Shown here: positions 1 to 8,988 of the stretch, piece by piece
Position numbering within the stretch: position 1 is the stretch's first letter
Layout of the letters: every line of letters starts with the position of its first letter
Assembly (NCBI GenBank): GCA_934717185.1
Contig: CAKUYQ010000016.1
Span: forward strand, 5,040 to 69,039
Length of the DNA: 64,000 nt
Direction: 5' to 3'
DNA from: an uncultured Bacteroidales bacterium
GTDB taxonomy: Bacteria > Bacteroidota > Bacteroidia > Bacteroidales > UBA932
The notes under the pieces: generated by a model
The model's database searches: none
Seen by the model: the letters and a program-made list of their open reading frames with translations, nothing else
What the model was told of the DNA's origin: nothing
Position numbers and translations under genes: made by a program

Positions 1-90
1 AACAAATGCGGACAGCCCCTTGTCTATAAGGTACTTCCGCATTCTCTCCAAACGTTGTGAAATAGTGATGGTCTCTATCTCATTACTCAT
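1..90 (-). CDS. Xaa-Pro aminopeptidase-like protein, N-terminal 30 residues (runs off window)
   Basis: Thirty codons start at ATG (88..90) and run off the left edge. The peptide contains ISQRLERMRKYLIDKGLSAF, which resembles the start of the N-terminal (creatinase-like) domain of M24B Xaa-Pro aminopeptidases, where a short helix precedes a 'GLDAFIIPS'-type strand. The start overlaps the nagB stop as TAATG, so it is probably translationally coupled to nagB and is the last visible member of that run. The metal-binding pita-bread domain lies outside the window, so the family call rests on a short stretch only. It could be another M24-like protein. Confidence 0.55.
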   Translation of the reverse strand, partial: MSNEIETITISQRLERMRKYLIDKGLSAFV

Positions 91-899
91 TATAAAAGCG
101 ATTCTGAGTTAAGGTTCTTTTTCTCAATATCCTTGTAGTAGTTTACCGTGCCAACTTTAAGCTCGATTGTGGCCGCATCGTCGCATACAATTATCCCTTT
201 TGGATGCATCTGCAGGATACTTACTGTCCACATGTGGTTTACGGCACCTTCAACAGCTTGATACAGTGCGCGGGCTTTGTTATGTCCGTTTACAAGTATG
301 AGTACCTCTTTTGCATCCATTATGGTTCCAACGCCAACAGTAAGAGCTGTTTTTGGAACCTCGTTTATGTTATTGTTAAAGAAGCGTGAGTTGGCAATGA
401 TTGTATCTGTAGTAAGGGTCTTTACCCTGGTTCTGGATGTTAGGGATGACCCGGGTTCATTGAAAGCAATATGGCCGTCCGGGCCTATGCCTCCCATAAA
501 CAACTCAATACCGCCGTATGATTTGATTTTCTCCTCATATCTCCGGCACTCCTCCTCTAAGTTTTTTGCGTTTCCGTTAAGTATATTAATGTTTTCAGGT
601 TTTATGTTAACATACTTAAAGAAGTTGTTGTGCATGAAAGAATGGTAACTTTCGGGATGTGACTCCGGAATACCTATATATTCATCCATGTTAAATGTGA
701 CAACATTTTCAAAAGATACCTTACCTGCCTCGTATAGATTTATAAGTTCTTTGTATGTCCCAAGAGGTGTAGAACCGGTTGGCAGACCCAATACAAATGG
801 TTTATCTTTTGTAGGACCAAAAGCATTTATTCTACTAACAATGTATGCAGCAGCCCATTGTGAGAGTTGCTTATACGATTCCTGAATAATTAGTCTCAT
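90..899 (-). CDS. nagB: Glucosamine-6-phosphate deaminase NagB
   Basis: Converts glucosamine-6-phosphate to fructose-6-phosphate and ammonia in the cytoplasm, the committed step of amino-sugar use. The 269-residue protein is collinear with E. coli NagB (266 aa). Catalytic residues fall at the same numbers: D72 in FNMDEY, then D141, H143 and E148 in GPDGHIAFNEP. The allosteric-site residues R158 and K160 are also present, so GlcNAc-6-P activation may be kept (inference). The start overlaps the recN stop by 4 bp (ATGA) and the stop overlaps the next start, placing it in a packed run with recN. No nagA or nag regulator is in the window. Confidence 0.97.
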   Translation of the reverse strand: MRLIIQESYKQLSQWAAAYIVSRINAFGPTKDKPFVLGLPTGSTPLGTYKELINLYEAGKVSFENVVTFNMDEYIGIPESHPESYHSFMHNNFFKYVNIKPENINILNGNAKNLEEECRRYEEKIKSYGGIELFMGGIGPDGHIAFNEPGSSLTSRTRVKTLTTDTIIANSRFFNNNINEVPKTALTVGVGTIMDAKEVLILVNGHNKARALYQAVEGAVNHMWTVSILQMHPKGIIVCDDAATIELKVGTVNYYKDIEKKNLNSESLL

Positions 900-2572
900 A
901 TCTTATTTTTTAATAAATATTTTGCATTCTCAATTGCCGCCTCAGACAATACCTCTCCGCTGAGCATTCTTGCTATCTCCATAACCCTCTCCTGCGGTGT
1001 GAGTATCTTGAGCCTGGATTTTGTCTGCCCGCCATCCGTCTCCTTGTAAACAAGTATATGTGTGTCCCCTTTTGATGCAATTTGCGGAAGATGCGTTATT
1101 GAAAATATCTGCATATTCCTCCCCATCTCATCAATCAGAGCCCCCATCTTGTCTGCAATCCTGCCGGAAACGCCTGTGTCTATCTCATCAAATATCATTG
1201 TAGGCATGCCCGTGTACTTGGCCATAAGCCATTTTATGCAGAGCATCAGCCGCGATAACTCACCGCCGGAAGCAGCTTTTTGCACCGGCGCAGGGGCTAT
1301 CCCCTTATTGGCGCTAAATAAAAACTCAATCTTGTCTTTACCGTTATGCTCATAATCGTCAGCAGGGCACAAAGATACAGTAAAAATTGCATCTTGCATC
1401 TCCAACCGGCGTATTCTTTCCTGTAAAACACCTCCAAGCTTATTAACGGCAGATTTTCTCTTTTCAGAGAGCTTTGCAGCACACATCTCCCGCTTTTTGC
1501 GCAACACCTCAACCTCTGCCTCAATCTCCTCTATCTTTTGGGTGGCGTTATTGCTAATCTCAATCTCGTTTTGCAACCTGTTACGCTCTTCAATAAGCTC
1601 CTCAATGCTATTCACCCCATGCTTTTTCATCAAAGAGTAGAGTGTGTTCAGTCTCTCCTCCACATCCTGCAACCTTGCAGGCGAAATTACAACTCTTTCG
1701 GCCTCATCTTGCAGATCACTCTCCAAATCCTTAAGCTCAATTCTAATGCTCTCAAACCTCTCGCTTAGTTCAGCTAATTTTGGGTGTGCATCTGTATGTC
1801 TGTTCAAAAGGTGTGAGATATCTTTAAGATTCTGTACAAACGAACGGTCTGCATTGGCAGACAGCATATCAATAGATGCACATAGGTCATTTTTATACTC
1901 CTCGGCTGTTGAAAGCTGTTTCTGCTCCTCCTCCAACCCCTCCAACTCACCCTCTTTAAGAGCGGCCTCCTGCAATTTTTCAAGCCGGTAAGAGATATAA
2001 TCCATATTCCTCTCATTTGCGGCTGCCCTCTCCTTAACCTCCTTAAGCTCCGCATATTTTTTAGAAAGCAAGCCATTAGCTTCCCGATAAGCCTCCAATT
2101 CCTTTTCAGCTCCGCAATAATAGTCTAATACACTCATCTGGTAATCTTTATCGTTGAGCCTGAGCGTTGCGTGCTGTGCATGAATATCTATAAGTTTTAG
2201 AGTAATTTGCGACAATACTGCCAATTGAACAGGAATGTCGTTTATGAAAGACCTGCTACGTCCGCTTGGAGATATGACCCTCCTTACCAAAAGCTCGTTG
2301 CATGGTAGATTATCACATTCCAAAACAGAACATATCTCTTTTAACAGAGTTGGCTGGTTATCAATAGAAAAGGTCCCCTCAACGATACAGTTGCGCTCTT
2401 TGTCCAATAGAGATGACGAATCACTCTTGCCGCCAAGAAGTAGAGACAAGCCACCCAAAAGAATGGATTTGCCGGCTCCTGTCTCACCTGAAATGATAAT
2501 CAAACCGTTAGGAAACTCTATCTCAACAGAATCTATAAGGGCAAAATTGCTTATGTAAAGTCTTTTTAGCAT
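896..2572 (-). CDS. recN: DNA repair protein RecN (SMC-like ATPase)
   Basis: SMC-family ATPase acting in recombinational repair of double-strand breaks. Visible parts are a Walker A loop at residues 29-36 (GETGAGKS), a long helical region rich in Glu/Lys from about 150 to 370 that should form the coiled coil, the ABC signature ASGGELSRL and Walker B TMIFDEIDTGVSG near the C terminus, followed by a His switch in ITHLPQIA. At 558 residues it has the usual RecN length. It starts 6 bp after coaBC and its TGA overlaps the nagB start, consistent with one transcript from bamD onwards. Confidence 0.97.
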   Translation of the reverse strand: MLKRLYISNFALIDSVEIEFPNGLIIISGETGAGKSILLGGLSLLLGGKSDSSSLLDKERNCIVEGTFSIDNQPTLLKEICSVLECDNLPCNELLVRRVISPSGRSRSFINDIPVQLAVLSQITLKLIDIHAQHATLRLNDKDYQMSVLDYYCGAEKELEAYREANGLLSKKYAELKEVKERAAANERNMDYISYRLEKLQEAALKEGELEGLEEEQKQLSTAEEYKNDLCASIDMLSANADRSFVQNLKDISHLLNRHTDAHPKLAELSERFESIRIELKDLESDLQDEAERVVISPARLQDVEERLNTLYSLMKKHGVNSIEELIEERNRLQNEIEISNNATQKIEEIEAEVEVLRKKREMCAAKLSEKRKSAVNKLGGVLQERIRRLEMQDAIFTVSLCPADDYEHNGKDKIEFLFSANKGIAPAPVQKAASGGELSRLMLCIKWLMAKYTGMPTMIFDEIDTGVSGRIADKMGALIDEMGRNMQIFSITHLPQIASKGDTHILVYKETDGGQTKSRLKILTPQERVMEIARMLSGEVLSEAAIENAKYLLKNKI

Positions 2573-2578
2573 GGTTTT

Positions 2579-3790
2579 TTATGCATTGAAGTATTTCTCT
2601 ATCTCAGAAATGATGTCCTCTGCAACACTCATTTTAGATTTAAGGTCAAATCTAAGGATCCCTCCGCCTCTCTTGATTATGCTTATCCTGTTGGTATCTG
2701 TGCCAAATCCTGCTCCACTGTCGTTAAGCGAATTAAGTACTATCATATTAAGATTCTTGCGCTCTAATTTATGGAGAGCATTCTCCTCCTCATTATCTGT
2801 TTCAAGAGCAAATCCAACAGAGAGCTGCCCCTCTTTTTTGTGCTTTCCAACCCATGCAGCTATATCTGGATTTGATGTAAGTGCAAGAGTTGGGTTAACC
2901 TCTTTCTCCCTCTTTATTTTAGATGAATTGAATGATGCAGGTTTATAATCTGCAACGGCAGCGCAAAGAATTATTATATCGCTATTTAAAAGATTCTCTC
3001 TCACTCCGGCAAACATCTCGTCTGCACTCTCTACATCTATCACGTTAATGCCCGGAGTCTCTGTTTTTATGTTAACCGGCCCGCTTACCAATGTCACGTT
3101 GGCTCCACGTATGGCAGCCTGTTCAGCCAAAGCATACCCCATCTTTCCTGTAGAGTAGTTGCTTATGTAACGGACAGGATCTATCCTCTCTCTCGTGGGA
3201 CCGGCAGTTATCAAAACCCTTTTTCCATTTAATGGAGAGTTACTTCTTGCAGCAAAAAGAGCTTTAACAGCATCTACAATCTTTTCCGGCTCCTCCATTC
3301 TCCCCTTACCGGACAGCCCACTTGCCAATTCACCGTTTTCCGGTTCAACTATCACAGCTCCACGCTCCTTTAATATTTCAAGATTCCTGCATGTTGCAGG
3401 GTGAAGGAACATATCCATATCCATTGCAGGTGCAATCATAACAGGGCACCGTAAGGAGAGATATGTAGTCAGTAACAGATTATCAGCAATTCCGGCAACC
3501 ATCTTGCCAATTGTATTGGCAGAACATGGCGCAACAAGAAACAGATCTGCCCACAAGCCAAGACTTACGTGAGAATTCCAGTCTCCATTTTCGCAGTTGT
3601 AGAAATCAACTAAAATTGGATTTTTGCTCAATGTGGCAAGTGTTAGAGGGGTAATAAACTCCTTGGCCATCTTGGTCATAATAACTTTAACCTCGGCCCC
3701 CTCTTTAACAAGCATTCTAACAAGAAGAGCCGCCTTGTAGGCGGCAATGCTTCCTGTAACTCCTATAAGTATATGTTTCCCTTTCAACAC
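2579..3790 (-). CDS. coaBC: Bifunctional CoaBC: phosphopantothenate-cysteine ligase / phosphopantothenoylcysteine decarboxylase
   Basis: Carries out two coenzyme A biosynthesis steps: ligation of cysteine to 4'-phosphopantothenate, and decarboxylation to phosphopantetheine. The N-terminal flavoprotein domain (about 1-185) begins ILIGVTGSIAAYKA and includes the conserved PAMDMDMF stretch. The ligase domain (about 190-400) begins VLITAGPTRERIDPVRYISN and contains the NYSTGKMG motif. The length, 403 aa, is normal. The start codon is GTG at 3788..3790, because no ATG precedes the GVTGSIAAYK strand. It lies 15 bp after the omega-like gene and 6 bp before recN. Confidence 0.96.
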   Translation of the reverse strand: MLKGKHILIGVTGSIAAYKAALLVRMLVKEGAEVKVIMTKMAKEFITPLTLATLSKNPILVDFYNCENGDWNSHVSLGLWADLFLVAPCSANTIGKMVAGIADNLLLTTYLSLRCPVMIAPAMDMDMFLHPATCRNLEILKERGAVIVEPENGELASGLSGKGRMEEPEKIVDAVKALFAARSNSPLNGKRVLITAGPTRERIDPVRYISNYSTGKMGYALAEQAAIRGANVTLVSGPVNIKTETPGINVIDVESADEMFAGVRENLLNSDIIILCAAVADYKPASFNSSKIKREKEVNPTLALTSNPDIAAWVGKHKKEGQLSVGFALETDNEEENALHKLERKNLNMIVLNSLNDSGAGFGTDTNRISIIKRGGGILRFDLKSKMSVAEDIISEIEKYFNA

Positions 3791-3805
3791 AATCCCAAAG
3801 AAAAA

Positions 3806-4123
3806 CTATGATTCTATCTTTCTGTAATAAATCTCATTGTTTTCAAACTCACTTATTGCAACAAGAGTAGGTTTGGGTAACTTCTCGTAATGTTTTGAGA
3901 TCTCAATCTGCTCCCTGTTCTCAAAGGTCTCCTCAAGGGTATCCGCAGAGTTTGAGAACTCCTCTAACTTTGCACTCAGCTCCTGTTTGATCTCTGCTGC
4001 AATCTGATTAGAACGTTTTGCAATAATCATAACAGTCTCGTAGATGTTTCCTGTTGGTTCTGCCAGATCAACAAGATTACGAGTAATTGTATTCATGGCA
4101 ACATTCTTTTCTTTCTTTTCCAT
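3806..4123 (-). CDS. rpoZ: RNA polymerase omega/Rpb6-like subunit
   Basis: A 105-residue protein with the omega/Rpb6 pattern: N-terminal TRNLVDLAEPTGNIYETVMI followed by IAKRSNQIAAEIKQELS, matching the conserved helix that clamps the beta' C-terminal tail. Omega helps RNA polymerase assembly and stability. Bacteroidetes omega proteins diverge from the E. coli form and are often annotated as Rpb6 family. Position between bamD and coaBC fits, since omega is often close to coaBC/dfp. Start at ATG 4121..4123; a second Met nine codons later (MNTITRN) is an alternative start. Confidence 0.8.
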   Translation of the reverse strand: MEKKEKNVAMNTITRNLVDLAEPTGNIYETVMIIAKRSNQIAAEIKQELSAKLEEFSNSADTLEETFENREQIEISKHYEKLPKPTLVAISEFENNEIYYRKIES

Positions 4124-4131
4124 CTTATATA

Positions 4132-4926
4132 TTAGTTCTTTAGATATTTTTGTACTTTTTCAAACAAATCCGTGAGTTCTTTCATGTGCTTTGACTCAGG
4201 AAATTCGCCCACAAAGTTATAATAATCATCGGAAAAATTCATATACCGCTCCTTTTGTTTTTCCGCAACGCTGTTTTCTGCATATTTATATGAGGCCATC
4301 GCAGTATAATAGAGCACCTCCTCCCTGTAAACATTGTCTGCATTCTCCTTTATCACATTTTTTAGGGCGGTGTGTGCAGCCAAGTAATCCTCCATTGTAT
4401 AGTAGAGTTTAGCCCCCTCAAAACTCTTTTTGTCCAATCGCTCTTGCAGAGTCTTTAACATCTCATTGCACTTTTCATAATATTCGCTTTGAGGATTGTC
4501 ATACAGAAACTCCCCAATAACCACCATTGCTTTATGGGTAGGGGTTTGGTCCAATTCATATCTGTACGTGCTGTTAAACAGACAGTTAATCCTTAAAAAT
4601 TTGGCCTCTTCCGTAAACGGGCTTCTTGGGAACTCTGTTATGAACTTGTCAAAACTTGCCTCAGCTGCAATAAGGTCGCCATAGCGGTATTTGCTAAGAC
4701 CGGTGTAGAAATTGACTGTGTCCTCAATTGGTGTGCCCTGAGACAAAAGAACAAGGTCCTCATATATGTCAGATGCCTTTTTGAATTTCTTTTCGCTAAA
4801 AAACTTTTTTGCCGCTTCATATTTGTAATCCATGTCGTTACTCTTTCTCGCAGCCTCATAATATCCGGCACAAGATGTTGTGAGGAGCAACGTTACAAAA
4901 AGAAGATAAGTTATAAATCTTTGCAT
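4132..4926 (-). CDS. bamD: Outer-membrane assembly lipoprotein BamD
   Basis: Lipoprotein of the beta-barrel assembly machine, anchored in the inner leaflet of the outer membrane and working with BamA (encoded at 16 kb here). A signal peptide ends in the lipobox LTTSC with the lipidated Cys at residue 19. The mature part is a series of TPR-like helix pairs, for example AAKKFFSEKKFKKASDIYED and AAEASFDKFITEFPRSPFTE, as in BamD/YfiO. Length 264 aa is typical. It heads the run bamD-omega-coaBC-recN-nagB, 8 bp before the omega gene. Confidence 0.95.
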   Translation of the reverse strand: MQRFITYLLFVTLLLTTSCAGYYEAARKSNDMDYKYEAAKKFFSEKKFKKASDIYEDLVLLSQGTPIEDTVNFYTGLSKYRYGDLIAAEASFDKFITEFPRSPFTEEAKFLRINCLFNSTYRYELDQTPTHKAMVVIGEFLYDNPQSEYYEKCNEMLKTLQERLDKKSFEGAKLYYTMEDYLAAHTALKNVIKENADNVYREEVLYYTAMASYKYAENSVAEKQKERYMNFSDDYYNFVGEFPESKHMKELTDLFEKVQKYLKN

Positions 4927-4974
4927 TTTTTTTCTTTTTAAAGATTATCTGTATTATATCTATAAAGATCCTTT

Positions 4975-5910
4975 TTATGCGTTCTCAGAAAGAAATCTCT
5001 CTGCGTCCATTGCCGCACGGCATCCCGACCCTGCTGCAGCTATGGCCTGCCTGTATGTGGGGTCTTGAACATCACCGGCTGCAAATACCCCCGGAACATT
5101 GGTCTTTTGGGACTTGCCATCTGTAATGATATAACCCTCGGCGTTGGTGTTAATCCACTCCTTAAACAGTTCTGAGTTAGGATGGTGACCAATGGCAAGG
5201 AAGAACCCATGAATCTTTATCTCAAAATCATCACCTGTTTTATTGTTGTTGAGCAGGGCGCCGGTAACGCCAAACTCGTCTCCAAGTATCTCTTTGGTAT
5301 TGCAGTTCCACAGAATCTCAATGTTAGGGGTCTTCATAACCCTCTCCTGCATGGCTTTTGAAGCTCTTAGAACATCCCTTCTTACAATGAGGTACACCTT
5401 GTTGCATAGGCCTGCAAGGTAGGTGGCCTCTTCACACGCGGTGTCACCACCTCCAACAACGGCAACATCCTTTTTCCTGTAGAAGAACCCATCGCATGTG
5501 GCACACGCAGATACACCTTCACCCCTGTATCTCTCCTCGGAAGGAAGACCAAGATATTTGGCCGTTGCGCCTGTTGCTATGATAATGGTCTCCGCCAACA
5601 GATTCTTCTGCCCGTCTACCTCAACTTTAAAAGGTCTGCTTCCAAGATCAACCTTTGTTATAATACCAAATCGTACCTCTGTACCAAATCTCTCAGCCTG
5701 CTTCTTAAGGTCATCCATCAGCTCATTGCCGCTTATCCCTTGCGGATATCCGGGAAAATTGTCAATCTCTGTAGTCGTTGTAAGCTGGCCACCCGGCTGG
5801 ATGCCCTCATATACCACAGGATTTAGATTTGCACGAGATGCATAAATTGCTGCGGTATAGCCTGCAGGACCGCTTCCAATAATCAGACATTTGATACTGT
5901 TATTATCCAT
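4975..5910 (-). CDS. trxB: Thioredoxin reductase TrxB
   Basis: NADPH-dependent flavoenzyme that reduces thioredoxin in the cytoplasm. The FAD-binding motif GSGPAGYTAA lies at residues 12-21, the redox-active CATC at 136-139, the NADPH-binding GGGDTACEEA after it, and the C-terminal FAD motif GVFAAGDVQDPTYRQAI near the end. At 311 residues it is a standard low-molecular-weight TrxB. It stands 48 bp upstream of bamD in the same direction, with no clear hairpin between, so partial co-transcription is possible. Confidence 0.97.
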   Translation of the reverse strand: MDNNSIKCLIIGSGPAGYTAAIYASRANLNPVVYEGIQPGGQLTTTTEIDNFPGYPQGISGNELMDDLKKQAERFGTEVRFGIITKVDLGSRPFKVEVDGQKNLLAETIIIATGATAKYLGLPSEERYRGEGVSACATCDGFFYRKKDVAVVGGGDTACEEATYLAGLCNKVYLIVRRDVLRASKAMQERVMKTPNIEILWNCNTKEILGDEFGVTGALLNNNKTGDDFEIKIHGFFLAIGHHPNSELFKEWINTNAEGYIITDGKSQKTNVPGVFAAGDVQDPTYRQAIAAAGSGCRAAMDAERFLSENA

Positions 5911-5926
5911 AGTAGAAAAATATTTG

Positions 5927-5934
5927 CAAAGTTA
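5927..5934 (-). promoter_or_regulatory. Possible -7 box for trxB
   Basis: On the minus strand this reads TAACTTTG, matching the Bacteroidetes -7 consensus TAnnTTTG, 17 bp before the trxB start codon. No convincing TTG (-33) is found at the right spacing, so support is limited. Confidence 0.35.
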
Positions 5935-5943
5935 GTAAAATTT

Positions 5944-6903
5944 TTATCTCTTGTTTATTAATTGTTCCTTAACGTAATACACTAAACGCAATCCCCATAC
6001 GATTGCCATTGCCCCTATCCATCTCGATACCAAAAGGACATACCATATACCTCCTATGGCCGAGAGCAAAAACAGATCCTCAAAATTACTATGTGAGATA
6101 CAGATGTGGTAATTGAGCAGATCTATATCCCTTTTGCCTATCTGTCCGCTTTTACTCTCATCTATCATTACCGCAGCACCGTATGCCAAACCTAATGTAT
6201 TGGCAACGATCCACAAGAATGCAGTTTTTGCCGGCAGACCGAAAAACCTTAACAGCGGCATAAGGAGTTTTGCAAGCAATTTTATTACACCAAACTCGTT
6301 CATGAGTTTTTGGAGAATGCCCAAGATGTATATTAGCGTAACCATCTTAACTACAAGCCTGCCTGTTGAAAACAACCAGCTTTTGAGCATCTCTAAAAGA
6401 GTTTGCGTGCCCTCCGCATTTTCAATAAAATTCGTGCCACTATGGCCCGGCAACACCTTGTTGAGACAAAAAGCAAGGATAAAAGCCATTAAGGTTCTGC
6501 AGAGTGTGATACCAATTGCAGAGGAGCCGGTCTTTTTCTGCACGGCCGTCTCGGTAATCATGTTGTGGGCGCACATTACCATAACACTTAAGATGGTAAT
6601 TACCCTAACATCAAAATCAAAAGCTGCCATAACGGAGATGGCGGCATAGACATTTACAAAATATCCGGTTACAAACGGAAGAGCTGCCTCTCCAGGCAAT
6701 CCAATAAAATTGAATACCGGCGACAGAAACTTTGATATAAGAGGCAGTATGTTAAAATATTGCAGGAAAACAATCAACAAAGAGACAATAACAGTAAGGC
6801 GCACTATCCAAATGCAGGTTTTGGTTGTATTTGGAAGCACCTCTTTAATGGAACGTATAACTCTTTGCTTTACAGACTCTTCATTTGAGCTTTTGCAGTT
6901 CAT
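5944..6903 (-). CDS. Nucleoside-recognition (Gate) domain membrane protein, SpmA/SpmB-like
   Basis: A polytopic inner-membrane protein of 319 residues. It contains two similar halves (about 30-150 and 180-300), each with a hydrophobic hairpin like LPLISKFLSPVFNFIGLPGE and LLAKLLMPLLRFFGLPAKTA followed by FVTGYFVN / IVANTLGLAYG segments. This duplicated 'Gate' pattern is typical of nucleoside-recognition and spore-maturation-type proteins, which also occur in non-sporulating Bacteroidetes. The substrate is unknown. It has its own promoter just upstream and probably forms a single-gene unit. A transport role is an inference from the family only. Confidence 0.75.
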   Translation of the reverse strand: MNCKSSNEESVKQRVIRSIKEVLPNTTKTCIWIVRLTVIVSLLIVFLQYFNILPLISKFLSPVFNFIGLPGEAALPFVTGYFVNVYAAISVMAAFDFDVRVITILSVMVMCAHNMITETAVQKKTGSSAIGITLCRTLMAFILAFCLNKVLPGHSGTNFIENAEGTQTLLEMLKSWLFSTGRLVVKMVTLIYILGILQKLMNEFGVIKLLAKLLMPLLRFFGLPAKTAFLWIVANTLGLAYGAAVMIDESKSGQIGKRDIDLLNYHICISHSNFEDLFLLSAIGGIWYVLLVSRWIGAMAIVWGLRLVYYVKEQLINKR

Positions 6904-6932
6904 TATCTATTTTGGCTTAAAAACAATGCCTG

Positions 6933-6961
6933 CAAAGGTAATTAATTTGGTAACCTTCAAA
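6933..6961 (-). promoter_or_regulatory. Bacteroidetes-type promoter for the Gate-domain gene
   Basis: On the minus strand: TTTG (6958..6961), 17-bp spacer, TACCTTTG (6933..6940). This matches -33 TTTG and -7 TAnnTTTG exactly, and the downstream start codon is 30 bp away. Confidence 0.7.
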
Positions 6962-6996
6962 AAATAACCTGAGGCAACTTATTTTTTTCATGTTAC

Positions 6997-8373
6997 TTAG
7001 AACGAGAATCTAAGTCCGGCATCGAATGTAACGGAAAAGTCCTTGTCTGAATAGTAGTTCTGTACTGTAAAGTTATTGAACTTGGTAAGCTCTTCGTTAT
7101 CTGACAGCATAAAACTTACTCCGGGCTGTACAAAAATTCCAACATTCCTGCTCAGCTTCCCAAGAAAGCCTGCCTGCAGATTTAAAGAGGATTCAAACTG
7201 GCCTATACCAAAACTCTCATGGCCTATACTTGCGCTTATGCACTTGTTTATATTGCAGCCTGCTCCAAGATAAAGCCCTGCAGCCTTGCCATTTACAAAA
7301 TACCAGTTAAGATTTACAGGCACCCCTATGTAATGTAGCTTCTGGCTTATTTTCTCGTTATTTTTCTTTATATCAGACCGCAGATATGAGTAAGAAAGCC
7401 CTGTTTCAAAATAAAGATTCTTGGATACCTTTACAGCTACGGTAACCCCAAACTTAAGTGGAAGTTTATGATTGTAGCTACCACCCCTCAGGTCTATCTT
7501 ATTCTCCCTAATACCCGTTACATGGCTCAAGTTCTTTTCTGTGGTGGAGAAAGCACCTTTATCAAATTTCCCCAAATCTTTATTTTCGACCCTGTTAACC
7601 CCTTGGTTAATATCATACAGAAAATTAGGGGAAGATTCCATGTCCTGGAGGCTTTTAATATCATCATCATAACCACTCTCTAAAAACATCCCTCCACCGG
7701 CCGCATTTCCGGCATTAAGGGCAATTGAAACCCCTTTTTCTTCCCGATAAATCTTTCCCTTTCTGCCTTTCCTGCCATTTTCCGCCACTGCTTTATCCCA
7801 CTCCTTTTGATCTGAGAATGTTAGATTAACAACATTGTTAACCACATCCGCATTTGATTTCTCCTCCTCTGCACTGTTCTCTATTACAGTACTTTCCATT
7901 GCTATACTCTCAGTTTTGGTATTTTCTGTTAAAGCAACCTCTGTAATGGCATTTTCTGCAGATGCACTCTTTTCAGTTACAGCATTTTCTAATGCGGGGT
8001 TGTCAGTTACCTCAACTTCCTTATACCCATTATCTGCTACATTTTTAGTTCTCTGCCCAGGCAGACTGTTTTGGGCAATATAGTATGGAGCAGAGGTTTT
8101 TTTTACAACTGCAATCATATCTGTACTACTGTTTGCTTTAAAATTGCCAACAAACTCCCTGTTTATGTATATAGTAGGTAAAAGAAGCAGAACGATTGCA
8201 GCCGCAGCGCAGTAACTTATCAACTTTATCACTTTTGCACGCTTTCTCCTCATTATGCTGTTCATAACAGCGCCAAAACCATCCGCAGGCAACTCAGTCT
8301 CTATACTGTTTACCTTGTTCTTTATCTCTTCAATCCACTCTTCATGAAGATTATTTTTATCTAACGGTTTCAT
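6997..8373 (-). CDS. Membrane-anchored protein with C-terminal outer-membrane beta-barrel, downstream of an ECF sigma factor
   Basis: The start is taken at ATG 8371..8373 (MKPLDKNN), 4 bp after the sigma-factor stop; the longer frame would run into the sigma gene. The 458-residue product has a short N-terminal charged region (1-47), one strongly hydrophobic helix (about 48-70), a low-complexity Glu/Asn/Ala/Thr-rich linker (about 115-175, repeats such as ENAITE), and a C-terminal region of alternating amphipathic strands ending in RFSF, typical of OMP_b-brl barrels. The cytoplasmic stub next to a sigma gene suggests an anti-sigma-like role, but no known anti-sigma motif is evident. Function is not known. 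Confidence 0.75.
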   Translation of the reverse strand: MKPLDKNNLHEEWIEEIKNKVNSIETELPADGFGAVMNSIMRRKRAKVIKLISYCAAAAIVLLLLPTIYINREFVGNFKANSSTDMIAVVKKTSAPYYIAQNSLPGQRTKNVADNGYKEVEVTDNPALENAVTEKSASAENAITEVALTENTKTESIAMESTVIENSAEEEKSNADVVNNVVNLTFSDQKEWDKAVAENGRKGRKGKIYREEKGVSIALNAGNAAGGGMFLESGYDDDIKSLQDMESSPNFLYDINQGVNRVENKDLGKFDKGAFSTTEKNLSHVTGIRENKIDLRGGSYNHKLPLKFGVTVAVKVSKNLYFETGLSYSYLRSDIKKNNEKISQKLHYIGVPVNLNWYFVNGKAAGLYLGAGCNINKCISASIGHESFGIGQFESSLNLQAGFLGKLSRNVGIFVQPGVSFMLSDNEELTKFNNFTVQNYYSDKDFSVTFDAGLRFSF

Positions 8374-8377
8374 CCTG

Positions 8378-8929
8378 CTATCTGTTTTGCATTTGTAAAT
8401 AATCGTTAACCATTTTTGCAAGTGAACTCTTTGCTCTTGCCAATTGGGAAGATGAACTTCTCTCGTTTATTCCCAACTTTTGTGCTATTTCCTTATGAGA
8501 CAAATTCTCAAATACATAGAGGTTGAACACTGTTCTATATCCAACCGGCAGCCTGCCAATAAACTTTAAAAGCACATCATTCGGAACAGTAGACAATGAC
8601 TCTGCATTAGGAGGATCCTCCTCAACATAATATTTGGCTTCGTTGAGGTCTGTCATAGCCAACTTCCGCTCCCTAAGATACTGGATAGATACATTTGCCG
8701 TGAGCTTGCACATCCAGGCCTTGAGAGAACCTTTCCCTCTCCATCTGAATTTGTCAAACGATGAAAAAATCTTTATAAAACTATCATGAAGAATATCCTC
8801 TGCAAGCTCCCTCTCCCCAAGGTAACGTAGGGCAACGACAAACAGCACCGGAGCATAACTCCGGTATAACTCCGCCATAGCCGTTTTATTGCCGTTTTTG
8901 CACTCTTCAACGATAGTTTCCTCTTGCAT
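8378..8929 (-). CDS. ECF-type RNA polymerase sigma-70 factor
   Basis: A sigma factor of about 183 residues with region 2 (YRSYAPVLFVVALRYLGERE, then AEDILHDSFIKIF) and region 4 (LPVGYRTVFNLYVFENLSHK, then EIAQKLGINERSSSSQLARA), and nothing of regions 1 or 3, hence the extracytoplasmic-function type. The ATG at 8927..8929 is preferred over an upstream TTG at 8935. It is followed after 4 bp by the barrel/TM protein. Such pairs are common in Bacteroidetes, where sigma activity is controlled by the linked membrane protein; that is an inference here. Confidence 0.92.
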   Translation of the reverse strand: MQEETIVEECKNGNKTAMAELYRSYAPVLFVVALRYLGERELAEDILHDSFIKIFSSFDKFRWRGKGSLKAWMCKLTANVSIQYLRERKLAMTDLNEAKYYVEEDPPNAESLSTVPNDVLLKFIGRLPVGYRTVFNLYVFENLSHKEIAQKLGINERSSSSQLARAKSSLAKMVNDYLQMQNR

Positions 8930-8988
8930 TGTCAAGCCTCATTCGCAATTAAAACGCAAAAAATAGAAAATACTGCTTACTAATCAGA

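Noticed and set aside
7835..8083. Plus-strand frame opposite the low-complexity linker of the barrel protein
   Set aside because: It is the complement of the ENAITE-like repeats; no start context or family signal.
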